Source of the DNA: Microbacterium aoyamense | GTDB taxonomy: Bacteria > Actinomycetota > Actinomycetes > Actinomycetales > Microbacteriaceae | Assembly (NCBI RefSeq): GCF_023155855.1 | Contig: NZ_JAKNUT010000004.1 | Location: 372,001-436,000, forward strand | DNA length: 64,000 bases | Reading direction: 5' to 3' | In this document: piece after piece, positions 55,569 to 64,000 of the stretch | Layout of the letters: every line of letters starts with the position of its first letter | Position numbering within the stretch: position 1 is the stretch's first letter | The notes under the pieces: model-generated | Told to the model about the DNA's origin: nothing | The model's input: the letters and a program-made list of their open reading frames with translations, nothing else | Database searches by the model: none | Program-made: the position numbers and the translations under genes

Positions 55569-55799
55569 ATGAGCGACGACATCAGCGACCCCGGCCACGG
55601 ACACTCCCCGGCCGCCTGGACGGCTGTCGTGATCATGCTCGTCGCCGTCACGCTGGGCACGCTGTTCTACTGGTTCGACATGCCCGTCCTCGTCTGGGCA
55701 TCCGCGGGTCTGCTCGTCGTCGGAGCCATCGTCGGCTGGGCCATGGCCAAGGCGGGCTACGGCGTCAAGGGACCGAAGTACTCCCCGAAAGCGCACTGA
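55569..55799 (+). CDS. HGxxPAAW family small membrane protein
   Basis: The 76-residue protein has the family motif HGHSPAAW near residue 10, then two membrane segments (TAVVIMLVAVTLGTLFYWF and VLVWASAGLLVVGAIVGWAM) and a basic end. The family occurs only in Actinobacteria and almost always between the Trp-associated membrane protein and trpC. Function unknown. GGAGG precedes the ATG. trpC follows after 1 base. Confidence 0.9.
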   Translation: MSDDISDPGHGHSPAAWTAVVIMLVAVTLGTLFYWFDMPVLVWASAGLLVVGAIVGWAMAKAGYGVKGPKYSPKAH

Positions 55800-55800
55800 C

Positions 55801-56577
55801 GTGCTCGCCGACCTCACGGCCGGCGCGGTAGAGGATGCCGAGGCTCGCTCGGCCGAGCGGCCCACAGCCGTCGTCGAGAGCGCTGCTCTCGCGCAGGCGC
55901 CCGCGCTCGATGCCCTCGCCGCGCTCGCTCCCGCTGACCGCGTCAAGATCATCGCCGAAGTCAAGCGCGCGAGTCCGTCGCGCGGCGACCTGGCATCCAT
56001 CCCCGATCCTGCCCACCAGGCTCTCCGGTATCAGGAGGGCGGCGCGTCAGCCATCTCGGTGCTGACCGAGGGCCGTCGTTTCAAGGGCAGTCTCGCCGAC
56101 CTCGAGGCCGTCAAGGCCGCGGTCGATGTGCCGGTGCTGCGCAAGGACTTCATCGCGACCGAGTACCAGGTGCTGGAGGCCCGCGCGTCGGGCGCCGACC
56201 TGGTGCTGCTGATCGTCGCGGCGCTCGCGCAGCCCGTCCTGACACGGCTGCACAAGCTCGTGCTCGAACTCGGCATGACACCCCTCGTCGAGACCCATTC
56301 GGCGAGCGAAGTCGATACCGCGGCCGACCTGGGCGCGAAGCTGATCGGCGTCAACGCACGGGATCTCTCGACCTTCGCGCTCGATCGCGATCTGTTCGGT
56401 CGCCTCGTGGACCGTATCCCGGCGGATGCCGTCAAGATCGCCGAGTCGGCCGTGCTGAGCCCCGCCGACGTCACCCACTACCGCAGCGCGGGCGCCGATG
56501 TCGTCCTCGTGGGGGAGGCCCTCGTGACCAACGACCCCGTGTCCACACTGCACGCGTTCCTGGAGGCCGGGTCGTGA
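55801..56577 (+). CDS. trpC: Indole-3-glycerol phosphate synthase
   Basis: TrpC closes the indole ring from CdRP. The 258-residue TIM barrel has [16 protein letters not shown] with the catalytic Lys and Glu, [41 protein letters not shown] (core [10 protein letters not shown]), VNARDL, and IAESAVLS. It is the single-function actinobacterial form. GTG start, and the gene overlaps trpB by GTGA. Confidence 0.95.
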   Translation: MLADLTAGAVEDAEARSAERPTAVVESAALAQAPALDALAALAPADRVKIIAEVKRASPSRGDLASIPDPAHQALRYQEGGASAISVLTEGRRFKGSLADLEAVKAAVDVPVLRKDFIATEYQVLEARASGADLVLLIVAALAQPVLTRLHKLVLELGMTPLVETHSASEVDTAADLGAKLIGVNARDLSTFALDRDLFGRLVDRIPADAVKIAESAVLSPADVTHYRSAGADVVLVGEALVTNDPVSTLHAFLEAGS

Positions 56578-57830
56578 CTCTTCTCCGCGAGGCATCCGGC
56601 CCCTTCTTCGGCGACTTCGGCGGGCGCTACATGCCCGAATCGCTCATCGCCGCGATCGACGAGCTGACGGCAGAGTACGAAGCGGCGAAGGCGGATGCCG
56701 CGTTCCAGGCCGAGTTCGTGCACCTCCTGCACACGTACGCGGGGCGACCGTCGATCATCACCGAGGTGCCGCGGTTCGCGGAGCACGCCGGGGGAGCGCG
56801 GGTCTTCCTCAAACGCGAGGACCTCAACCACACCGGCTCGCACAAGATCAACAACGTCCTGGGGCAGGCGCTGCTCACCAAACGACTCGGCAAGACCCGC
56901 GTCATCGCCGAGACGGGTGCGGGGCAGCACGGTGTCGCGACCGCGACGGCCGCGGCCCTGTTCGGCTTCGACTGCACGATCTACATGGGCGAGGTCGACA
57001 CCGAGCGCCAGGCCCTCAACGTCGCCCGCATGCGGCTGCTGGGCGCCGAGGTGATCCCGGTCACGACGGGCTCGCGCACGCTCAAGGACGCCATCAACGA
57101 CGCCTACCGCGACTGGGTCGCGAGCGTCGAGACGACGAACTACATCTTCGGCACGGCGGCGGGACCCCATCCCTTCCCGGCCATGGTGCGCGATTTCCAG
57201 AAGGTCATCGGAGAAGAAGCCCGTCAGCAGTTGCTCGACGAGGTCGGGCGCCTGCCAGACGCGGTCCTCGCGTGCGTCGGCGGCGGCTCGAACGCGATCG
57301 GCATGTTCGACGCGTTCCTCGACGATGAGGGCGTCAAGCTGTACGGCGTCGAGGCCGCCGGTGACGGTGTCGACACCGAGCGGCACGCGGCATCCATCGA
57401 ACGCGGCCGCGTCGGAGTGCTCCACGGCGCGAAGACATACGTCCTGCAGGACGAGGACGGCCAGACGATCGAATCGCACTCGATCTCGGCGGGTCTCGAC
57501 TACCCGGGCGTCGGCCCCGAGCACTCCTGGCTCGCCGCGATCGGGCGGGCGGACTACATCCCCGCGACCGACGACGAGGCGATGCAGGCGCTCCGACTGC
57601 TCTCGCGCACCGAGGGCATCATCCCCGCTGTGGAATCCGCCCACGCCCTCGCGGGTGCCATGCGGATCGGGCGCGAGCTGGGCCCCGACGCGATCCTCGC
57701 CGTGTGCCTCAGCGGCCGCGGCGACAAGGACATGGACACCGCCGCACGCTACTTCGATCTGTACGACCGTGAGCCGCTGCCGCCCGCGCCCGACGTCGAC
57801 GCCGCCCATGGTGAAGGAGCCGAGCTGTGA
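56574..57830 (+). CDS. trpB: Tryptophan synthase beta chain
   Basis: TrpB joins indole and serine. The 418-residue PLP enzyme has [13 protein letters not shown], the PLP Lys91 in [47 protein letters not shown] and [11 protein letters not shown]. It is the TrpB1 type that pairs with TrpA. GTG start overlaps trpC, and the gene overlaps trpA. Confidence 0.97.
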   Translation: MTLLREASGPFFGDFGGRYMPESLIAAIDELTAEYEAAKADAAFQAEFVHLLHTYAGRPSIITEVPRFAEHAGGARVFLKREDLNHTGSHKINNVLGQALLTKRLGKTRVIAETGAGQHGVATATAAALFGFDCTIYMGEVDTERQALNVARMRLLGAEVIPVTTGSRTLKDAINDAYRDWVASVETTNYIFGTAAGPHPFPAMVRDFQKVIGEEARQQLLDEVGRLPDAVLACVGGGSNAIGMFDAFLDDEGVKLYGVEAAGDGVDTERHAASIERGRVGVLHGAKTYVLQDEDGQTIESHSISAGLDYPGVGPEHSWLAAIGRADYIPATDDEAMQALRLLSRTEGIIPAVESAHALAGAMRIGRELGPDAILAVCLSGRGDKDMDTAARYFDLYDREPLPPAPDVDAAHGEGAEL

Positions 57831-58627
57831 GCCGCGTCGCCGCCGCGATCGATCGCGCGAAGTCCGAGGGCCGCGGCGCGTTCGTGGGCTACCTGCCGTT
57901 GGGATTCCCCGACCTGCAGACGAGCATCGACGCGGCCGTCACGCTGGCCGAGAGCGGTGCCGACATCCTCGAACTCGGTCCGCCGTACTCCGACCCCGTC
58001 ATGGACGGCACCGTCATCCAGGAGGCGACGCAGGCTGCGCTCGCGGGAGGCTTCCGGCTGCGCGACACGTTCACGGCCGTGCGAGAGATCGCGAAGCGCA
58101 CCGACGTGCCGATCCTCGTCATGACGTACATCAACCCGGTGCTGCAGTACGGCGTCGACCGCTACGCCGATGATCTTCTCGCGGCCGGGGGAGCGGGCCT
58201 CATCACGCCCGACATCACCCCGGAGGCCGCTGAGGATTGGATCGCCGCCAGCAAGCGCACGGGCCTCGACCGCGTCTTCCTCGCCGCGCCCACCTCGACC
58301 GACGAACGGCTCGACCTCATCGTCAAGAGCTCGACCGGCTTCGTCTACACCATCTCGACGATGGGCATCACGGGGGAGAGAGCGGAGCTGGATGCCGCGG
58401 CCCGCACGCTCGTCGCCCGCCTGCGCGATCACGGCGTCGAGCACGCGTGCGTCGGCATCGGCATCTCGAACGCCGAGCAGGTCGCGGGTGTCCTCGACTA
58501 CGCCGACGGAGCGATCGTCGGCACGGCGCTCGTCCGCGCCCTGCGGGAGGGCGGACTCGACGGGCTCGCCGAGACGGCGCGCGCGCTTGCCGCGGGCACG
58601 GTCACGGGCCCGGCGTCCGGGAACTAA
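57827..58627 (+). CDS. trpA: Tryptophan synthase alpha chain
   Basis: TrpA cleaves indole-3-glycerol phosphate. The 266-residue TIM barrel has the catalytic Glu and Asp in [33 protein letters not shown], and STMGITGER with [10 protein letters not shown] (phosphate site). The variant [10 protein letters not shown] instead of the common VPFSDPLADG is a conservative change. GTG start overlaps trpB, and the stop lies inside the -10 box for lgt. Confidence 0.95.
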   Translation: MSRVAAAIDRAKSEGRGAFVGYLPLGFPDLQTSIDAAVTLAESGADILELGPPYSDPVMDGTVIQEATQAALAGGFRLRDTFTAVREIAKRTDVPILVMTYINPVLQYGVDRYADDLLAAGGAGLITPDITPEAAEDWIAASKRTGLDRVFLAAPTSTDERLDLIVKSSTGFVYTISTMGITGERAELDAAARTLVARLRDHGVEHACVGIGISNAEQVAGVLDYADGAIVGTALVRALREGGLDGLAETARALAAGTVTGPASGN

Positions 58628-58630
58628 ACT
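58625..58630 (+). promoter_or_regulatory. -10 box (TAAACT) for leaderless lgt
   Basis: TAAACT overlaps the trpA stop codon and is followed by 7 bases and the lgt ATG. Confidence 0.45.
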
Positions 58631-58637
58631 CGCACTC

Positions 58638-59624
58638 ATGCTTTCTTCCGCCGCGAGCGTCGTCGCCAGCATCCCGAGCCCTTCCATCAGCTCCTTCCAG
58701 CTCGGCCCGCTCACGATCCACTTCTACGCGCTGTGCATCATCGCCGGCATCATCGCCGCCGTGCTGCTCACCAACCACCGTCTCACGAAGCGCGGCGCCG
58801 AGCCGTGGGTCGTCATCGACATCTCGCTCATCGCGGTGCCGCTCGCGATCATCGTGGCGCGGCTTTACCACGTGTTCACGCACGCGGGCTTCTACTTCGG
58901 CGAGGGCCGCGAGTGGTGGAACCCGTTCGTGCAGGACGCAATCTGGAACGTCTGGGACGGCGGCATCGCGATCTACGGGTCGCTCATCGGCGGTGCGATC
59001 GGCGCATGGCTCGGCTGCAAGTGGACGGGCATCCGGGTCTGGACGTTCGCCGACGCCCTCGCACCCGGCCTCCTCCTCGCGCAGGCGCTGGGTCGTTTCG
59101 GCAACTGGTTCAACCAGGAGCTCTACGGTCTGCCCACAGATCTCCCGTGGGGCCTGCAGATCGACTACCCGAACGCGGCGTGGCCCGTGGGTCTGCCCGA
59201 GGGAACACTCTTCCACCCGACCTTCCTCTACGAAGTGATCTGGAACCTCCTCGGCGTCCTCGTCCTCCTCTACATCGGCCGGAAGTTCCGCCTGCAATGG
59301 GGCCGCCTGTTCGCGATCTACCTCGTCTGGTACAGCGCGGGCCGCATCGTGTGGGAGTCGATCCGCATCGACCCGAGCGACATCATCCTGGGGCTGCGCA
59401 CCAACGTGTGGGCGGCGATCATCGGCGTGATCGTGGGCGTCGTCATCTTCTTCGTGCAGAAGCGACGCCACCCGGGCCTCGAGCCGTCGCCCTACAAGCC
59501 CGGACGCGAGTGGACGCCCAAGGGCACGGTACAATCGCAGGACGCGGACTACGTCGATGTCAGCGAACCACCGATCGACGAAGTCACCGAAGGCACCGCC
59601 ACAAGCACAGTCGCCACGAAGTAA
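58638..59624 (+). CDS. lgt: Prolipoprotein diacylglyceryl transferase
   Basis: Lgt transfers diacylglycerol to the lipobox Cys of prelipoproteins at the membrane. The 328-residue protein has about seven membrane segments and the Lgt signature GRFGNWFNQELYG, with VWDGGIAIYGSLIGGAIG and HPTFLYEVIWNLLG. The catalytic His/Arg region is YHVFTHAGFYF. The C-terminal cytosolic tail of about 50 residues is acidic and Thr-rich. It follows trpA by 10 bases, as in most Actinobacteria, but has its own leaderless-type -10. Confidence 0.95.
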   Translation: MLSSAASVVASIPSPSISSFQLGPLTIHFYALCIIAGIIAAVLLTNHRLTKRGAEPWVVIDISLIAVPLAIIVARLYHVFTHAGFYFGEGREWWNPFVQDAIWNVWDGGIAIYGSLIGGAIGAWLGCKWTGIRVWTFADALAPGLLLAQALGRFGNWFNQELYGLPTDLPWGLQIDYPNAAWPVGLPEGTLFHPTFLYEVIWNLLGVLVLLYIGRKFRLQWGRLFAIYLVWYSAGRIVWESIRIDPSDIILGLRTNVWAAIIGVIVGVVIFFVQKRRHPGLEPSPYKPGREWTPKGTVQSQDADYVDVSEPPIDEVTEGTATSTVATK

Positions 59625-59670
59625 GCCGCGCTCTTCCCCCCAGCGCGCGCCCCTTTTCCCCAATGTGCAC

Positions 59671-59686
59671 GGGCCGACGTCGTCCC
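59671..59686. promoter_or_regulatory. Near-perfect 16-bp palindrome upstream of gltB
   Basis: GGGCCGACGTCGTCCC is a palindrome with a single mismatched pair, 32 bases before the gltB ATG. Possible operator for nitrogen control; unassigned. Confidence 0.3.
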
Positions 59687-59717
59687 ATCCAGATCTGATC
59701 ATGTGAGGACGGTTGGT

Positions 59718-62700
59718 ATGGCTTCTCGCTCCCCTCGCGCCGCCACCCTGGCGACGTTCCCCGCCAAGCAGGGCATGTACAACCCCGCTTTCGAGAAGGA
59801 TGCCTGCGGCCTCGCGATGGTCGCGACGCTCCGCGGCGAGGCGAGCCACGAGATCATCGACCTCGCTCTCACGGCGCTGCGCAACCTCGAGCACCGCGGT
59901 GCCATCGGGTCGGACGCCGGAACGGGCGACGGTGCCGGCATCCTGACGCAGATGCCGGATGCCTTCCTCCGCGCGGTCGTCGAGTTCGAGCTGCCCGCCG
60001 TCGGCCGCTACGCGGTCGGTCTCGCCTTCCTGCCGCAGGACGACGACGCCCGCGCAGCCCAGAAGGACGGTATCGAGCGGATCGCGGCATCCGAGGGCCT
60101 CACCGTCCTCGGCTGGCGTGTCGTCCCCACCGACGACGCCCACCTCGGCAAGCTCGCGTTCGCAGCTCGTCCGGTGTTCGAGCAGCTGTTCGTCTCGAGC
60201 GCAGCCGAGCTCGAGGGGATCGCCCTCGATCGCCGCACCTTCCGGCTGCGCAAGCGCGCGCGGACCGAGCTCGACGCGTACTTCGTCTCGCTGTCCAGCC
60301 GCACGCTCGGCTACAAGGGCATGGTCACGACGCTGCAGCTCGAGCCGTTCTACCCCGATCTGTCCGACGACCGTTTCGCGTCGGAGCTCGCCGTGGTGCA
60401 CTCCCGCTACTCGACGAACACCTTCCCGTCGTGGCCGCTCGCGCAGCCGCTTCGCATGCTCGCGCACAACGGCGAGATCAACACCGTCAACGGCAACCGC
60501 AACTGGATGCGCGCGCGCCAGTCGCAGCTCGAATCCGAGCTGATCGGCGACATCCGTCCGCTCTTCCCCATCTGCACCGAGGGCGCGAGCGACTCGGCAT
60601 CCTTCGACGAGGTCCTCGAGCTCCTCACGCTGACGGGCCGCAGCCTGCCCCACGCGATCATGATGATGGTTCCCGAGGCCTACGAGAAGCAGGCCGACAT
60701 CGATCCCGAGCTGCGCGCGTTCTACGACTTCCACTCGATGCAGATGGAGCCGTGGGACGGCCCCGCCGCGCTGATCTTCACCGACGGCACGCTCGTGGGC
60801 GCCACGCTCGACCGCAACGGCCTGCGCCCGGGCCGATGGACCGAGACGACCGACGGCATCGTCGTGATCGGCAGTGAGACGGGCGTGCTCGATTTCGCCC
60901 CCGAACGCATCAAGCGCCGCGGACGCCTGCGCCCGGGCCGCATGTTCCTCGTCGACACGGCGCAGGGCCGCATCATCGAGGACGACGAGATCAAGCGCGA
61001 CCTCGCGACCCTGCACCCGTGGCAGGAGTGGCTGGATGCCGGGCGCGTGCGCCTCGCGGACCTTCCCGAGCGCGAGCACATCGTGCATCCCATCGCCTCG
61101 ATCACGCGCCGTCAGCGCACTTTCGGCTACACCGAGGAAGAGGTCAAGATCCTCCTCACCCCAATGGGTCAGAACGGTGCCGAACCGCTCGGTGCGATGG
61201 GCTCGGACACGCCCGTCGCCGTCCTCAGTGAGCGCCCGCGGCTGCTGTTCGACTACTTCACGCAGCAGTTCGCCCAGGTGACCAACCCACCGCTGGACTC
61301 GATCCGCGAAGAGGTCGTCACGTCGCTCGCGCTGGGCCTCGGCCCCGAACGCAACCTGCTCGCGTGGGGGCCCGAGCACACGCGCAGCGTGGCGCTCGAC
61401 TTCCCCGTCATCGACAACGACGAACTCGCCAAGATCCAGCACATCCACACCGCGCTGCCCGGCCGCTCGTCCGTCACGATCCGCGGGCTCTATCGCGTCG
61501 AGTCGGGCGCGAAGGGCATGAACAAGCGCCTCGCGCAGATGTGCAAAGAGGTCGATCACGCGATCGAAGACGGCGCGGAGTTCATCGTGCTGAGCGACCG
61601 CGACTCGAACAAGGACCTCGCGCCCATCCCGTCGCTGCTCATGCTCGCAGCCGTGCACCACCACCTCATCCGCAACGAGACGCGCATGCGCGTGGGCCTC
61701 GTCGTCGAGGCCGGGGACGTGCGCGAAGTTCATCACGTCGCGACCCTCATCGGCTACGGGGCATCGGCGGTCAACCCGTACCTCGCGATGGAGACCGTCG
61801 AGTACCTCGTCCGTGCCGGCTACATCACGGGCATCACGCCCGAGAAGGCCGTCAAGAACCTCATCTACGCGCTCGGCAAGGGCGTGCTGAAGATCATGTC
61901 CAAGATGGGCATCTCGACCGTCTCGTCGTACGCCGGCGCACAGGTGTTCGAAGCCGTGGGGCTGTCGGACGAGTTCATCTCGACCTACTTCACCGGCACG
62001 GAGTCCAAGCTCGGGGGAGTGGGGCTCGACGTCATCGCGGCCGAGAACGCCCGTCGGCACGAGTACGCGTACCCGGAGGATGCCGCGGTGCGCGCGCACG
62101 AGCGGCTGTGGACCGGCGGCGAGTACCAGTGGCGCCGCGATGGATCGCCCCACCTGTTCAACCCCGACACCGTGTTCCGTCTGCAGCACTCGACGCGCAC
62201 GCGCCGGTACGACATCTTCCGCGAGTACACGAAGCTCGTCGACGACCAGGCACACGAGCTGAAGACCCTGCGCGGGCTCTTCCGGCTCAAGACGGGTCAG
62301 CGGCCTGCCGTACCCATCGACGAGGTCGAGTCCGTCTCGGCGATCGTCAAGCGGTTCTCGACGGGCGCGATGAGCTACGGCTCGATCTCGCGCGATGCGC
62401 ACGAAACGCTCGCGATCGCGATGAACTCCATCGGCGCGAAGTCGAACACGGGCGAGGGCGGCGAAGACGTCGAGCGCCTGCTCGACCCCGCCCGCCGCAG
62501 CGCGATCAAACAGGTCGCGTCGGGGCGCTTCGGCGTGACGAGCCTCTACCTGACCGAGGCCGACGACATCCAGATCAAGCTCGCTCAGGGCGCGAAGCCC
62601 GGCGAGGGCGGTCAGCTCATGTCGACCAAGGTCTATCCGTGGATCGCGCGTACCCGGCATTCGACCGCCGGCGTCGGGCTGGTCTCGCCGCCGCCTCACC

Positions 62701-64000
62701 ACGACATCTACTCGATCGAAGACCTCAAGCAGCTGATCTTCGACCTGAAGCGGGCGAACCCGAGCGCACGGATCCACGTCAAGCTCGTGAGTCAGTCGGG
62801 CATCGGTGCGGTGGCCGCGGGCACCGCGAAGGCGCTGGCCGACGTCATCCTCGTCTCCGGTCACGACGGCGGCACGGGCGCGAGCCCGCTCAACTCGCTC
62901 AAGCACGCGGGTACACCGTGGGAGCTCGGCCTCGCTGAGACGCAGCAGACGCTCATGCTCAACGGCATGCGCGACCGCGTCGTCGTGCAGGTCGACGGTC
63001 AGCTCAAGACCGGACGCGACGTCATCATCGGCGCGCTGCTGGGCGCCGAGGAGTTCGGCTTCGCGACGGCGCCGCTCGTGGTCTCGGGCTGCATCATGAT
63101 GCGCGTCTGCCACCTCGACACCTGCCCCGTGGGCGTCGCGACGCAGAACCCCGTGCTGCGCGAGCGCTTCAACGGCAAGCCGGAGTTCGTCGTGAACTTC
63201 ATGGAGTTCATCGCCGAAGAGGTGCGCGAGATCCTGGCGGAACTCGGCTACCGCACGCTCGACGAGATCATCGGTCGCAACGACCTGCTCGACGTCGACG
63301 GCGCCGTCGAGCACTGGAAGGCGAGCGGGATGGATCTCGCTCCGATCCTCGAGGGCCCGCAGTTCGGCGACGACGAGATGCGCCGCAACATCCGTGCGCA
63401 GGACCACGAGCTCGACGAGCACTTCGACATCCAGATCATCGAGCAGGCAGGAGGTGTGCTCGCCGACGGCGGTCACATCTCGATCGACCTGCCGGTGCGG
63501 AACACGGCGCGTGCCGTCGGGACGCTCCTCGGGCACCACGTGACGCGCGCGCACGGCGCGAACGGGCTGCGCTCCGGTTCGATCGAGGTCAACCTCACGG
63601 GCTCGGCCGGTCAGTCCTTCGGGGCGTTCATGCCCGCGGGCATCACCCTGCGCCTCGAGGGCGACTCGAACGACTACGTCGGCAAGGGCCTGTCGGGGGG
63701 CCAGATCGTCGTGCGGCCGCCGCGCGCGGCATCCTTCGACGCCTCCGAGAACGTCATCGCGGGCAATGTCATCGGCTACGGCGCGACGCAGGGCACCATG
63801 TTCCTGTCCGGCGTCGTCGGCGAGCGGTTCTTCGTCCGCAACTCGGGAGCGACGGCGGTCGTCGAGGGTGTGGGTGACCACGCGCTCGAGTACATGACCG
63901 GCGGGCTCGCCGTCATCCTCGGCCGCACGGGTCGCAACCTCGGCGCCGGAATGTCGGGCGGTACGGCTTACGTCTACAAGCTCGACGAGGCTCTGGTCAA
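59718..64000 (+). CDS. gltB: Glutamate synthase large subunit, 3' end outside window
   Basis: GltB converts glutamine and 2-oxoglutarate to glutamate with GltD. The window holds 1427 residues of an expected ~1520. A 29-residue propeptide precedes the catalytic Cys30 ([12 protein letters not shown]), which starts the class II amidotransferase domain. Then come [14 protein letters not shown], the central domain, the FMN domain with [47 protein letters not shown] and [13 protein letters not shown], and the 3Fe-4S Cys set ([15 protein letters not shown]). The beginning of the GXGXG beta-helix domain ([20 protein letters not shown]) is also present. ATG with GAGGA 8 bases upstream. Confidence 0.97.
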   Translation, partial: MASRSPRAATLATFPAKQGMYNPAFEKDACGLAMVATLRGEASHEIIDLALTALRNLEHRGAIGSDAGTGDGAGILTQMPDAFLRAVVEFELPAVGRYAVGLAFLPQDDDARAAQKDGIERIAASEGLTVLGWRVVPTDDAHLGKLAFAARPVFEQLFVSSAAELEGIALDRRTFRLRKRARTELDAYFVSLSSRTLGYKGMVTTLQLEPFYPDLSDDRFASELAVVHSRYSTNTFPSWPLAQPLRMLAHNGEINTVNGNRNWMRARQSQLESELIGDIRPLFPICTEGASDSASFDEVLELLTLTGRSLPHAIMMMVPEAYEKQADIDPELRAFYDFHSMQMEPWDGPAALIFTDGTLVGATLDRNGLRPGRWTETTDGIVVIGSETGVLDFAPERIKRRGRLRPGRMFLVDTAQGRIIEDDEIKRDLATLHPWQEWLDAGRVRLADLPEREHIVHPIASITRRQRTFGYTEEEVKILLTPMGQNGAEPLGAMGSDTPVAVLSERPRLLFDYFTQQFAQVTNPPLDSIREEVVTSLALGLGPERNLLAWGPEHTRSVALDFPVIDNDELAKIQHIHTALPGRSSVTIRGLYRVESGAKGMNKRLAQMCKEVDHAIEDGAEFIVLSDRDSNKDLAPIPSLLMLAAVHHHLIRNETRMRVGLVVEAGDVREVHHVATLIGYGASAVNPYLAMETVEYLVRAGYITGITPEKAVKNLIYALGKGVLKIMSKMGISTVSSYAGAQVFEAVGLSDEFISTYFTGTESKLGGVGLDVIAAENARRHEYAYPEDAAVRAHERLWTGGEYQWRRDGSPHLFNPDTVFRLQHSTRTRRYDIFREYTKLVDDQAHELKTLRGLFRLKTGQRPAVPIDEVESVSAIVKRFSTGAMSYGSISRDAHETLAIAMNSIGAKSNTGEGGEDVERLLDPARRSAIKQVASGRFGVTSLYLTEADDIQIKLAQGAKPGEGGQLMSTKVYPWIARTRHSTAGVGLVSPPPHHDIYSIEDLKQLIFDLKRANPSARIHVKLVSQSGIGAVAAGTAKALADVILVSGHDGGTGASPLNSLKHAGTPWELGLAETQQTLMLNGMRDRVVVQVDGQLKTGRDVIIGALLGAEEFGFATAPLVVSGCIMMRVCHLDTCPVGVATQNPVLRERFNGKPEFVVNFMEFIAEEVREILAELGYRTLDEIIGRNDLLDVDGAVEHWKASGMDLAPILEGPQFGDDEMRRNIRAQDHELDEHFDIQIIEQAGGVLADGGHISIDLPVRNTARAVGTLLGHHVTRAHGANGLRSGSIEVNLTGSAGQSFGAFMPAGITLRLEGDSNDYVGKGLSGGQIVVRPPRAASFDASENVIAGNVIGYGATQGTMFLSGVVGERFFVRNSGATAVVEGVGDHALEYMTGGLAVILGRTGRNLGAGMSGGTAYVYKLDEALV

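Noticed and set aside
58602..63881. 1759-codon open frame on the minus strand
   Set aside because: It is the antisense of lgt, the gltB leader and gltB. The translation is Arg/Asp/Glu/His-rich with no domain, as expected for the reverse of high-GC codons.

Overview
The window is a high-GC, gene-dense stretch of actinobacterial chromosome. Gene order and protein features point to the family Microbacteriaceae, with a Microbacterium-like organism most likely. The evidence is the many GTG starts, the stop/start overlaps (GTGA, ATGA), the extended TANNNT -10 boxes placed directly upstream of start codons, an mIHF domain next to guanylate kinase, the HGxxPAAW and Trp-associated membrane proteins, and a helicase-dead PriA. 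Nearly everything is on the plus strand. There are no IS elements, prophage genes, CRISPR arrays, tRNAs or rRNAs, and no gene-free stretch longer than about 220 bases.

Layout. 1-10 kb: a PLP decarboxylase fragment (minus strand), then yebC, ruvC-ruvA-ruvB, yajC-secD-secF and a bifunctional (p)ppGpp enzyme. A LexA-type box lies in front of ruvA. 9.5-12 kb: a minus-strand trio made of an AbiEi-like protein, a DUF349 protein and a small membrane protein. 12-24 kb: rarA (preceded by a 12-codon leaderless reading frame), rpsD, a helical repeat protein, and alaS-ruvX-mltG-aroE-aroC-aroK-aroB, followed by aroQ. 24-28 kb: efp and nusB, a convergent membrane protein, a metallo-beta-lactamase/Rieske fusion and a DoxX-like protein. 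28-38 kb: the pyrimidine operon pyrR-pyrB-pyrC-(PH-like membrane protein)-carA-carB-pyrF, overlapping a gene that fuses mIHF to guanylate kinase. 38-44.6 kb: an accessory block (sulfonate-type ABC importer, acetyl-CoA synthetase, O-acetylhomoserine sulfhydrylase, CoA-binding protein) inserted between gmk and rpoZ. 44.6-50.5 kb: rpoZ, metK, priA-like, fmt, rsmB. 50.7-59.6 kb: glutaminase (minus) divergent from rpe, then hisE-hisG-hisF-hisI, the Trp-associated membrane protein, an HGxxPAAW protein, trpC-trpB-trpA and lgt. 59.7 kb to the end: the large subunit of glutamate synthase, cut by the window edge.

The genes form a core housekeeping map: Holliday-junction repair, Sec export, stringent response, translation, the shikimate pathway, de novo UMP synthesis, SAM synthesis, translation initiation and rRNA methylation, and His and Trp synthesis. 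Several genes usual at these positions are missing: coaBC between rpoZ and metK, and trpE between hisI and the Trp membrane protein.

The less ordinary features are mainly fusions (mIHF-Gmk, glutaminase-STAS, MBL-Rieske), regulatory architecture (leaderless starts, overlapping divergent leaderless promoters of glsA and rpe, a PyrR-type RNA hairpin covering the pyrR ribosome binding site, the short reading frame ahead of rarA), two intergenic elements of the same 'two direct plus one inverted copy' design, and a strongly recurring octamer GGATGCCG/CGGCATCC. I did not find a clearly new multi-gene system. All family assignments come from recognising sequence motifs and gene order, not from searches.
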